NCBI RefSeq assembly: GCF_018131075.1
Contig: NZ_JAFCLS010000003.1
Coordinates: forward strand, 248,001-312,000
DNA: 64,000 bases
Direction: 5' to 3'
Source: Bradyrhizobium sp. JYMT SZCCT0428
Lineage (GTDB): Bacteria; Pseudomonadota; Alphaproteobacteria; Rhizobiales; Xanthobacteraceae
Part shown: piece by piece, positions 57,001-64,000 of the stretch
Layout of the letters: every line of letters begins with the position of its first letter
How positions within the stretch are numbered: position 1 is the first letter of the stretch
Position numbers and translations under genes: made by a program
The notes under the pieces: generated by a model
What the model was told of the DNA's origin: nothing
Database searches by the model: none
The model's input: only the letters and a program-made list of their open reading frames with translations

Positions 57001-59288
57001 ATACGCACGTGAAAAAGATCTCCGGCGAACCCGCCGACCTCAGCCGCCGCTCCTTCCTCGTCGGCACCGCCGCCGCGGGCCTTGCGCTCGGCTACTCCGC
57101 GGTTCCGGGCCTGCTCGGCGCCGATCAGGCGCTGGCGGCTCCGGCCAAGTTCGATCCCAGCGTCTGGTACTCGATCGGGCCGGATGGACTGGTCACCGTG
57201 ACGTGCGGCAAGGCCGATATGGGCCAGCACATCGCCTCGACCATGGCGCAGATCGTTTCCGAAGAGCTCGGCTCGTCCTGGAAGGACATGCGGGTTCAAC
57301 TGGCCTCCAACGATCCGAAGTTCAACGATCCTGTATTGGGCGCGCAGATCACCGGCGGCAGCTGGTCGACGATGATGAACTTCGATGCGATGAGCCGCGC
57401 GGGCGCCGCGGGGCGGATCGCGCTGACGCAGGCGGCAGCCACGATCATGGGCGTTCCCGCCGGCGAACTGGTGGTGCGCGATTCCACCGTGTCGCATCCC
57501 AAGTCGAAGAAGTCGATGAGCTTTGCCGACATCGTCAAGAGCGGCAAAATTACAAAAACCTTCACGCCGGACGAGCTCAAGGCGATCAAGCTCAAGACCC
57601 CCGATCAATACACAATGGTCGGCGTTTCCGTTCCGCAGCTTGATATCCCGCCGAAGAGCAACGGCACGGCCAAATACGGCATCGACGTCAATGTGCCGGG
57701 CATGGTCTACGGCGCTGTGGTGACTCCGCCGGTGCGCTTTGGCGCCACGGTGAAATCGGTCGATGATTCCGCGGCCAAGAAAGTGCCGGGCTTCATCAAG
57801 GCGGTGACGCTTGACGACAAGACCGGCAGCACGACTGGCTGGGTGGTGGCGGTAGCCAATACCTATGCCAATGCGAAGAAGGCGGCGGGAACGCTGAAGA
57901 TCGCCTATGACGGTGGTCCGAACGCCAAGCTGTCGAGCGAGTCGCTGCTGGAAGAGGCGAAGCGGCTGCAGAAGCTGGATGATTCCGGGCAGTTCTTCGT
58001 CAAGGACGGCGACACCGCGGCGGCCTTCGGGACCGCGGCGAAGGTGCTGGAGGCGGAATATACCACCAGCATCAACATCCACGCGCCGCTCGAGCCGATG
58101 AACGCCACCGCGGAGTTCAAGGGCGACATCCTGAACATCTATTCCGGCAACCAGTTCGCGACGCGCTCCGGCGCGATCGCGGCGGGCGCCGCCGGTATAG
58201 ATCCAAAGTTCGTCGTGATGCACCAGATGTGGCTGGGCGGCGGCTTCGGCCGGCGTCTCGACGCCGACATGATGGTGCCCGCGGTGCAGGCGGCGAAGGC
58301 CGTCGGCAAGCCGGTCAAGGTGATCTACTCCCGCGAAAACGACATGACCATGGACTATTCGCGGCCGCTGACCTTCCAGAAGGTCAAGGCGGGTCTCGAC
58401 GGCGACGGCAAGCTGATCGCGCTCAATCATGACGTGGTCAGCGCGTGGCCGACCCAGCGCTGGGGCATCCCCGATTTCCTGTCGCCCTCGGTCGACAAGA
58501 AGGGGCCGCTCGACGCGTTCACCGTGAACGGCGCGGATTTCTTCTATTCCGTGCCCAATCACAATGTGCGCGCCATCAAGAACGAGATGGCGCACAACGC
58601 CACCCCGTCGGGACAGCTGCGGTCGGTCGCGCCGGGCTGGACCTTCTGGGCGGTCGAAAGCATGATCGACGAGCTCGCCCACGCCGCCGGCAAGGATCCC
58701 GCCGAGTACCGGATCTCCCTGCTCGACGGCAAAGGCAAGAACGATGGTGGCGCGCAGCGTCTGCGCAGCACTTTGCTCGCGGCGATGGGCATGGCCGGCT
58801 ACGGCACCGTCAAGCTCCCCAAGGGAGAAGGCATGGGCGTAGCCTGCGTGTCGTCGCAGGAGCGGGCGACCGCCAGCTGGACCGCCTGCGTGGCCCATGT
58901 TGCGGTGTCGCCGAGCGGCGAGGTCAAGGTCAAGAAGCTGACCGTCGCCACCGACGTCGGCATGCAGGTGCATCCCGACAACATCCGCGCCCAGGTCGAG
59001 GGCGCGGCGCTGTGGGGCCTTTCGCTCGCGATGTATGAAAAGGCGACGCTGAAGGACGGCGGTATCGAGCAGACCAACTTCGATACCTACACCCCGCTCC
59101 GCATGAGCCAGATGCCGGAAGTCGCCGTCAACGTCATCGCCAACGGCGAAAAGCCGACCGGCGTCGGCGAGCCGGCGGTGACGGTGATCGCGCCAGCGTT
59201 GGGCAACGCCATCTTCAACGCCTGCGGCGCCCGCGTCCGCGCGTTGCCGATCACGGCGGAGGCGGTGAAGGCGAACATGAAGGCGTAA
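56997..59288 (+). CDS. Molybdopterin-binding subunit of a xanthine dehydrogenase-family oxidoreductase (IorB-like)
   Basis: 763 aa from the ATG that overlaps the upstream stop. The Tat signal SRRSFLVGTAAAGLALGYS exports the folded Mo enzyme. Mo-domain features include GGSWSTMMNFDAMSRAGAAGR, QMWLGGGFGRRLDADM, EPMNATAEF and, near residue 725, GVGEPAVTVIAP with the likely catalytic Glu. It hydroxylates aldehydes or N-heterocycles; isoquinoline 1-oxidoreductase is the nearest characterised relative, but substrate is a guess. A strong terminator follows. Confidence 0.92.
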   Translation: MNTHVKKISGEPADLSRRSFLVGTAAAGLALGYSAVPGLLGADQALAAPAKFDPSVWYSIGPDGLVTVTCGKADMGQHIASTMAQIVSEELGSSWKDMRVQLASNDPKFNDPVLGAQITGGSWSTMMNFDAMSRAGAAGRIALTQAAATIMGVPAGELVVRDSTVSHPKSKKSMSFADIVKSGKITKTFTPDELKAIKLKTPDQYTMVGVSVPQLDIPPKSNGTAKYGIDVNVPGMVYGAVVTPPVRFGATVKSVDDSAAKKVPGFIKAVTLDDKTGSTTGWVVAVANTYANAKKAAGTLKIAYDGGPNAKLSSESLLEEAKRLQKLDDSGQFFVKDGDTAAAFGTAAKVLEAEYTTSINIHAPLEPMNATAEFKGDILNIYSGNQFATRSGAIAAGAAGIDPKFVVMHQMWLGGGFGRRLDADMMVPAVQAAKAVGKPVKVIYSRENDMTMDYSRPLTFQKVKAGLDGDGKLIALNHDVVSAWPTQRWGIPDFLSPSVDKKGPLDAFTVNGADFFYSVPNHNVRAIKNEMAHNATPSGQLRSVAPGWTFWAVESMIDELAHAAGKDPAEYRISLLDGKGKNDGGAQRLRSTLLAAMGMAGYGTVKLPKGEGMGVACVSSQERATASWTACVAHVAVSPSGEVKVKKLTVATDVGMQVHPDNIRAQVEGAALWGLSLAMYEKATLKDGGIEQTNFDTYTPLRMSQMPEVAVNVIANGEKPTGVGEPAVTVIAPALGNAIFNACGARVRALPITAEAVKANMKA

Positions 59289-59315
59289 GGGCTTTCAGGT
59301 TAGGCAACAACAACG

Positions 59316-59348
59316 ATCCGCCGGAGATTTCTCCGGCGGATTTTTTTT
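59316..59348 (+). terminator. Rho-independent terminator of the molybdoenzyme operon
   Basis: ATCCGCCGGAGA-TT-TCTCCGGCGGAT, a perfect 12-bp stem with a 2-base loop, followed by a run of eight T. It lies 28 bases after the stop and marks the end of the ordinary block before the accessory tail. Confidence 0.95.
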
Positions 59349-59750
59349 GGAGCGACAATTGTTCGAACGTGATGTCGTTGCGCGGATAGCCGCAAATGCC
59401 GCACCCCAGCGCTCACAGCAAAAGAGCGTTGGGGTGGTCTACCCTACTGATAAGACTGGGTCGCTTGGTGTCGTGCGAGTTCGATTTTCAGCACATCTCT
59501 CGCACCATGACGCCGCTCAAGGATTCTGCAGTCTTGTCATCTGCTTAGCCATATAGCGAAATCATGCCCCCGGAGCTCCGCGCTCTTTTGCCGTGAGCGC
59601 GCAACTCCCCCGAGATCTGTATCTAGTTGAAAAGGCGAGACAATACATTTTTGTCCGGAAGGCCGTTGTGCCTCCCCTCTCAAGTGCCTCTCAATGTTGA
59701 AACAGCCACGGCCGAATCGGGCATTGGCACTTTTCGATGGAGACTATGTC
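59349..59750. other. Non-coding stretch at the start of the accessory tail
   Basis: About 400 bases after the terminator, visibly less GC-rich than the preceding genes. Short frames here lack ribosome sites and family features. GTTGGGGTGG/GCACCCCAGCGC near 59401–59440 can form a small hairpin. No tRNA or att-like repeat was recognised. Confidence 0.45.
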
Positions 59751-59876
59751 GTGGCACACCCTCAGCGACTCGAAATAAGACTGTTCGGCACCAGGATCCT
59801 TGCCGAAGGCATCGCTGGTATCGTCGGAGCGATAGCTTTAGTTGGTTTGATCTTGATCACTTACTTAGGAATCTGA
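59751..59876 (+). CDS. Possible small membrane protein
   Basis: 41 aa from GTG (VAHPQRLEIRLFGTRILAEG) with GGAG 8 bases upstream. The C-terminal half, IAGIVGAIALVGLILITYLGI, is a single transmembrane helix. An ATG 19 codons upstream is in frame but has no ribosome site. It ends 20 bases before the integrase-like gene. Too short for a firm call; the RBS and the clean helix are the evidence. Confidence 0.45.
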   Translation: MAHPQRLEIRLFGTRILAEGIAGIVGAIALVGLILITYLGI

Positions 59877-59896
59877 CAGGCAGGAGCAATTCCGCT

Positions 59897-60877
59897 ATGG
59901 GCCGCACGCTGGAGCAATTGATCGACAGCTACCGCACTGATCCGGACTCCGACTTCCTGAAGCTCAAGTATCAAGTTCGCACCAAGCACGATGGTGAGCT
60001 AACGCGTCTATTAGAAAAGCACGGCCGAGCTCAGCTTCGGGACATTCAATTGCGGATGCTGACGGCTTGGTATCGCGACGCGCTTGCGGATGGCAAGATA
60101 GCGAAGGCTCGATCGCTTGTGAGCCGGCTGCGCGAGTTGTTTCGTTTCGGTCGCCTATTTCTTGAAGATGGCGACTGCCATCGGTTGTTCGAAGTTCTCC
60201 GTAAGCTTCAGTTGGACATGTCGCCGCCGAGACGAGTTGAGATGACGGCGGATCACGCTCGAGCGATATGCAAGACCGCTCGCGAGCACTTTGGTTGGCA
60301 CTCGATCGCGCTAGCCCAAGCACTGCAGTTCGAGTTGCTACTTGGACAGAAGGACGTCATCGGAGAGTGGGTTCCGGTGGGTGAGCCCGGCGAATCTGAT
60401 GTCGTGCAGCCGGGGAAGAAGTGGCTACGCGGGTTGCGGTGGTCCGGCATAGACGACAAGTTGATCCTAAGTCATCAGGTCGGCTCGGGCCAACGACCTA
60501 TCGAAGCCGACCTCAGAACTGCGCCCATGGTGACCGAGGAATTGCAATGGCTGGCCGGCGAGGGTCCTCTTGTCGTTGCAGGAGAGGCTACCGAGAAGGC
60601 AATGATCAATCGCGAATTTCTGCCTGCGTCCGGGCCAGTCATCATCTGCGATACGACTGGGATGCCGTGGTCGACCCCCGAGTTTCGGCGCAAGTGGCGA
60701 CTGGTGGCCAAGAAAGCCGGCGTGCCGGACAACGTAACTAACAGAGATAGTTTACCCACCGGCATGATCCGCGGCGGCCCTGACCGGGCCGAAATCCGAC
60801 AAAAGTACTCTCTAAAAAGAATAGACTACAGCCTGCGGATGGCGCGTCGATTTTCCGAAGACTCCTCGGATGATTAA
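59897..60877 (+). CDS. Degenerate tyrosine-recombinase/integrase-like protein
   Basis: 326 aa from ATG MGRTLEQLIDSYRTDPDSDF with AGGAG 10 bases upstream. An N-terminal core-binding-like helical domain (1–105) is followed by a segment that recalls bradyrhizobial phage-type integrases: HFGWHSIALAQALQFELLLGQKDVIGEW and WLRGLRWSGID. The C-terminus should carry HxxR and a Tyr nucleophile in a THxxxxxTxxY(S) context, but here it reads NRDSLPTGMIRGGPDRAEIRQKYSLKRIDY with no HxxR. It is therefore probably unable to recombine DNA and may be a domesticated DNA-binding protein or a decayed integrase. Confidence 0.6.
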   Translation: MGRTLEQLIDSYRTDPDSDFLKLKYQVRTKHDGELTRLLEKHGRAQLRDIQLRMLTAWYRDALADGKIAKARSLVSRLRELFRFGRLFLEDGDCHRLFEVLRKLQLDMSPPRRVEMTADHARAICKTAREHFGWHSIALAQALQFELLLGQKDVIGEWVPVGEPGESDVVQPGKKWLRGLRWSGIDDKLILSHQVGSGQRPIEADLRTAPMVTEELQWLAGEGPLVVAGEATEKAMINREFLPASGPVIICDTTGMPWSTPEFRRKWRLVAKKAGVPDNVTNRDSLPTGMIRGGPDRAEIRQKYSLKRIDYSLRMARRFSEDSSDD

Positions 60878-60921
60878 ACCGCATGCCGTGACGGTCGGAT
60901 GAGAAACACATGCAATCCGTG

Positions 60922-60966
60922 GAGCGGATTCTCTCTAATCCTCCGTATGGATCGGCGGGTTAAGGA
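60922..60966. repeat. Accessory-tail repeat motif, copy 1
   Basis: Contains gagcggatt…cgtatggatcggcggg followed by ttaagga. Shared with copy 3 at 63216–63268 (cgtatggatctgcgggttaagga) and in part with copy 2 at 61761–61798 (ttaatccgccatctcggttaa). The motif can pair ggcggatta-type arms with taatccgcc. It follows the integrase-like gene. Confidence 0.5.
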
Positions 60967-61010
60967 AAACTCGCTCTTTGCGAGTTTAGGGCGTTGCACT
61001 CGTTAATTGG

Positions 61011-61664
61011 TCAAACCTGAGCCAGCAATATCTCGGCCAAAGCCTCGGGCTTCAGCCGAGCTACATTGTGCCCGCAATCGAAGGTAAAGGTCGACCACTC
61101 CGGCTCGCCGCTCAGGCGTCGATAGAGGTCAAGGAACGGACTTCCTTCCCATCCATGTGCGCCGATGTAGGTCTTGCGCGGTACCTCACGCCAGCGTCCG
61201 CTGAGTTTGATGGATTGCAGAAACGTCGCCATCGGTTGCGGCCGGCAGCGCGGGTCAAGGGTGGGAGGCGGCGCGCAGTTCAGTCCGTCGGCCTGCGCGC
61301 CCGCGACGAACATATCTCGAAAACGCGGCGTCGTCAGCGACCAGACGGAGTCGCCGGAATCAGGCACATAGGCGTCCACATAGACCAGCGCCCGGATGTG
61401 CGATGGCGCAGCATCAGCTGCGCCGCTCACGACCATCCCGCCGTAGGATTGTCCAACAAGGACCACGTCGCCCTGCTGCGACTTCACGGCGCTGACGACC
61501 TCACCAATGTGAGTTTCAAGATTGGCCATCGGGGCGGGCGCATCGCCGAGCCCTGAAAGGGTGGTCGGCAGGGCCTTGTGCCCGTGCGCGGTCAGTATCT
61601 CTGCCACCTGTTGGTAGACCCAGCCGCCCTGCCAACCTCCGGCGATGAGGATAAAGGTGGCCAT
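61011..61664 (-). CDS. Alpha/beta hydrolase, small-ester esterase type
   Basis: 217 aa from ATG MATFILIAGGWQGGWVYQQVAE with AGGGA 8 bases upstream; two further ATGs lie just upstream. Nucleophile Ser in LVGQSYGGMVVSG and His in FDCGHNVARLKP. The early GGW.GGW.Y pattern and absence of a cap domain resemble plant methyl-esterase/salicylate-binding proteins and bacterial pyrethroid-type esterases. Substrate unknown. It faces the integrase-like gene in convergent orientation. Confidence 0.83.
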   Translation of the reverse strand: MATFILIAGGWQGGWVYQQVAEILTAHGHKALPTTLSGLGDAPAPMANLETHIGEVVSAVKSQQGDVVLVGQSYGGMVVSGAADAAPSHIRALVYVDAYVPDSGDSVWSLTTPRFRDMFVAGAQADGLNCAPPPTLDPRCRPQPMATFLQSIKLSGRWREVPRKTYIGAHGWEGSPFLDLYRRLSGEPEWSTFTFDCGHNVARLKPEALAEILLAQV

Positions 61665-61760
61665 ATGATTCATCCCTGACGTTGACACCTGCGGAAATTC
61701 GACATCTCTTTAGTCGAAATCAAGACCACGTGCCGGTTGACTGTGCTGAATTGAAGCTCG

Positions 61761-61798
61761 TGGGGCGACGCCCCTTTAATCCGCCATCTCGGTTAAAG
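61761..61798. repeat. Accessory-tail repeat motif, copy 2
   Basis: GGGGCGACGCCCC is a small hairpin, followed by ttaatccgccatctcggttaa, which matches copy 3. It lies in the divergent promoter gap between the esterase and the aminotransferase pseudogene. Confidence 0.5.
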
Positions 61799-61877
61799 AG
61801 AATCCGCCTTACGCGTAATGTCATGAAGCTGTCGTCTCAAATTGAGATCAAGCGCTCTTGATCCGAGGGAGGCTATC

Positions 61878-63184
61878 ATGAACCGGACCCCGCAATTTTC
61901 CCGGCGCGGCGTGCTGGGTGGCACGGCGGCGACCATCGTCACGGCCAGCAGCGCCAGCGCGCAAAATGGCGCATCGTCACTTCCGTCGTTCACGCGGACT
62001 GGCGACAGCATCCCGCAGGACCGGGCGTTCTGGGAGCAAGTCGCGTCGCTCTACGACGTCGATCGCAGCATTGCCAATCTGGAGAACGGCTATTGGGGCA
62101 TCATGGCCAGGCCGGTTCTTGCCGAATTCGTTCGCCAGACGGAGAGGATCAATCAACAGAATACCGCCTATGCCCGCACGAAATTCGGCGCGGATTCCGA
62201 CGCGGTCGTCAGCGCGCTCGCACGTACGGCCGGTGTCGACAAGGATGAGATCGCCATCACCCGGGGGGCGACCGAGGCGCTGCAGAATCTCATTGTCAAT
62301 TATAACCGTCTCCAGCCCGGCGATTCCGTTCTCTACGCCGATCTCGACTATGACTCGATGCAGTTCGCGATGGAGTGGCTGAAAGAACGGCGCGGCGTCG
62401 GCGTTTTCAAGATTGCGCTGCCGGAGCCCGCCACCAGGCAGGCCATTCTCGATGCCTACGCCAAAGCCATCCGCGAAACGCCGAAGCTGAAGCTGATCCT
62501 GCTTACCCATCTGACCATCGCACCGGATTGATCATCCCGGTCAAGGAAATCGCCGCGATGGCGCGGGAGAAGAACATCGACGTCATTCTCGACGCCGCGC
62601 ATTCATGGGGCCAGGTCGATTTTCAGATCGCCGATCTCGGCGTCGATTTCATCGGCTTCAATCTGCACAAATGGATCGGGGCGCCGGTCGGCATTGGCTT
62701 CCTCTATATTCGGAAAGGCCGTCTGGACGCGATCGACCGGCACTATGGCGACGGCAGTTTCGATCCGAACGACATCCGCACGCGCGTTCATACCGGTACC
62801 GCGAACTTTGCGACCATCCTGACGCTTCCGTTGGCGTTGAAGTTGCACGAGACCATCGGCACGCCGGCCAAGGCCGCACGTCTGCGCTATCTGCGCGACC
62901 GCTGGGTCGCAAAGGCGCGCGCGTTGCCGAACATCGAGGTGCTGACGCCGGACGAGCCGGGGTTGGCTGCAGGGATCACTTCCTTCCGGGTCAGGAACAA
63001 GGGATCGCGCGAGGACAACAATGCGCTGGTTGTCGCCTTGCGCGACAGGCACAAGGTTCTCACCGTGCGCCGCGATGGCGTAGCCAAGGGGCAGTGCATC
63101 CGTGTCAGCCCCGCGCTCTACACGACCGAGGAAGAACTCGATCGCTTCGTCGCCGCTCTCGCGGTTGAGACGAGCATGGGTTGA
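61878..63184 (+). pseudogene. Tat-exported class V aminotransferase (isopenicillin N epimerase-like), frameshifted
   Basis: From ATG MNRTPQFSRRGVLGGTAATIV (Tat signal) with GGGAGG upstream. The first frame runs through PLP-fold sequence (NLENGYWGIMARPV, ITRGATEALQNLIVNY) and breaks at LILLTHLTIAPD-stop. The next frame resumes as HRTGLIIPVKEIAAMAR and continues to the PLP-lysine segment GFNLHKWIGAPVGIGFLY and the C-terminus. The expected reading LTHLSHRTG needs one extra base near 62514. Restored length is about 435 aa. Either a true pseudogene or a base-call error. Function of the family: PLP-dependent epimerase, lyase or transaminase on amino acids. Confidence 0.85.
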
Positions 63185-63215
63185 GGCCAAGCTCTGTGCC
63201 GCAAGCGCAGGGCCG

Positions 63216-63268
63216 TAGGGCGGCTTCGCTTTAATCCGCCATCTCGTATGGATCTGCGGGTTAAGGAC
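63216..63268. repeat. Accessory-tail repeat motif, copy 3
   Basis: GGGCGGCTTCGCTTTAATCCGCC can fold back on itself, followed by atctcgtatggatctgcgggttaagga. The most complete copy of the motif; it lies between convergent genes (aminotransferase and MOSC). Confidence 0.55.
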
Positions 63269-63286
63269 AGCCGCCCGACACCGCTC

Positions 63287-64000
63287 CTAATCCTCAAGAA
63301 CGATCTCGTCCCCCGGGCGAACCAGTCCCTCCACCAGCACAGCGGCGTAGACGCCGGCTCTGTTGTCATGATTCTTGGCGACATACTGCAAGATATCGGA
63401 ATTCTCTTCGAGCGACTCCGGATCAAGGTTGATCATGCGGCAACGGATGTCGCGTTCCAGAATGTGAACCGTCAGTTTCGAACCGATCCGCAGCCGCCGG
63501 CCGACGAAGGCGTCTTCGGCGAAGCTTTCACCGGAATTGAGATCGACATAAAGGTTTTCGCGAAAGCGGCGCTTGTCGAGGCTCACACCCACCGCGCGGC
63601 CAATGCCGTCGATCGTCCGGGTCGCAAGCAGCGAAAGCGGGCGGCAGTCCGTGATGGCGCGATCGGATCGTCGCATGGTCAGTTCGCCCGGCGACGATTC
63701 GTCGGCCAGCGCGCCGAGCAACCTGTCATCATCGACCCCAAAAATTTCTCCCGACGGTGTCGCGACATCGACAGCGAGATCCTCAAGGCTTGGATAAAGC
63801 GGGGTGATGCCTGGCCCGCGCGCCTCGGCCTCGGCAAGGTTGCTCGGCAGCACCGAACGCGCCGCCTCCCGGAAAAACGGACGATACCGCAGCATATCCG
63901 GGCGAGCCCGCGCCGTAAGATACGGAAATGCCGTGGGCGCGGCCGAGTTATGGACCGCGTAAAGGCGGTCGCCCAAAACTCCGGAGAAACTGACATAGCC
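63287..64000 (-). CDS. MOSC-domain protein (partial, N-terminus outside window)
   Basis: About 238 residues are visible and the frame stays open to the window edge. The visible N-terminal part GVLGDRLYAVHNSAAPTAF matches the MOSC β-barrel/GDR segment, and the MOSC core includes the DCRPLSLLATRTIDGIG, then RFRENLYVDLNSGESFAEDAFVG and CRMINLDPESLEENSDIL, with the conserved Cys. MOSC proteins carry a sulfur or molybdenum cofactor and act in reductive or sulfuration steps. It is about 4 kb from the molybdoenzyme operon, on the other strand, so a functional link is only suggestive. Confidence 0.87.
   Translation of the reverse strand, partial: GYVSFSGVLGDRLYAVHNSAAPTAFPYLTARARPDMLRYRPFFREAARSVLPSNLAEAEARGPGITPLYPSLEDLAVDVATPSGEIFGVDDDRLLGALADESSPGELTMRRSDRAITDCRPLSLLATRTIDGIGRAVGVSLDKRRFRENLYVDLNSGESFAEDAFVGRRLRIGSKLTVHILERDIRCRMINLDPESLEENSDILQYVAKNHDNRAGVYAAVLVEGLVRPGDEIVLED

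Noticed and set aside
59347..59556. 69-codon frame just after the molybdoenzyme terminator
   Set aside because: It begins inside the terminator T-run and shows no domain or ribosome site.
59289..64000. tRNA or attachment-site repeats flanking the integrase-like gene
   Set aside because: I looked for tRNA arms and direct repeats at both sides and found none that could be defended.

Overview
The window reads as chromosomal DNA of an alphaproteobacterium of the Bradyrhizobium/Rhodopseudomonas group (Nitrobacteraceae). I infer this from the high GC content, the replication block rpsT–dnaA–dnaN–recF–(extra gene)–gyrB–murA, protein flavours typical of Rhizobiales, and several families of short palindromic intergenic repeats that I associate from memory with bradyrhizobial genomes. 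No rRNA, tRNA or CRISPR array was found.

Layout. 1–7.2 kb is a leftward housekeeping block: rimI (cut by the window edge), tsaB, an Nfu-type Fe-S carrier, a universal-stress-like protein, trpS, murJ and a Kef-type antiporter. 7.5–9.5 kb holds a rightward pair made of an RsbQ/KAI2-like hydrolase and a PAS histidine kinase, followed by a PfkB-family kinase. 10.8–11.3 kb is a structured non-coding repeat, followed by a large TPR protein. 13.7–30 kb is mixed metabolism: acyl-CoA synthetase, serine hydrolases, succinate-semialdehyde dehydrogenase, a MetX-like hydrolase, a SulP-STAS-cNMP transporter, a crotonase, purC, a pirin, a membrane-linked AraC regulator and an MmgE/PrpD protein. 30–36 kb is an accessory patch: a FUSC transporter, a secreted HAF/RTX repeat protein flanked by 55-bp direct repeats, and two SUKH-type paralogues, one frameshifted. 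36–50.6 kb carries a DUF2867 protein, a MATE exporter, murA, gyrB, an uncharacterised five-repeat exported protein, recF, a small DUF7660-like gene, dnaN, dnaA, a 1.2-kb dnaA–rpsT gap and rpsT. 50.9–59.3 kb holds a small membrane protein, msrA, a Wza-like lipoprotein, a Bug-family binding protein, three more enzyme or exported-protein genes, and a two-subunit Mo/[2Fe-2S] oxidoreductase. 59.3–64 kb looks like an accessory tail, with a degenerate integrase-like protein, an esterase, a frameshifted class V aminotransferase and a MOSC protein that runs off the window.

How genes fit together. dnaA/dnaN/recF/gyrB form the replication core. The dnaA upstream gap has one perfect DnaA box and a cluster of six GANTC sites in about 300 bp, which fits CcrM-linked control. 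murA and murJ act in peptidoglycan synthesis; this MurA has Asp where the catalytic Cys normally sits. The hydrolase–kinase pair looks like a small-molecule receptor feeding a phosphorelay. The RTX/SUKH patch shows duplication, insertion and decay of the kind expected in conflict or immunity loci. Two genes (the SUKH paralogue and the class V aminotransferase) are each broken by what looks like a single missing base, so either pseudogenisation or sequencing error is possible.
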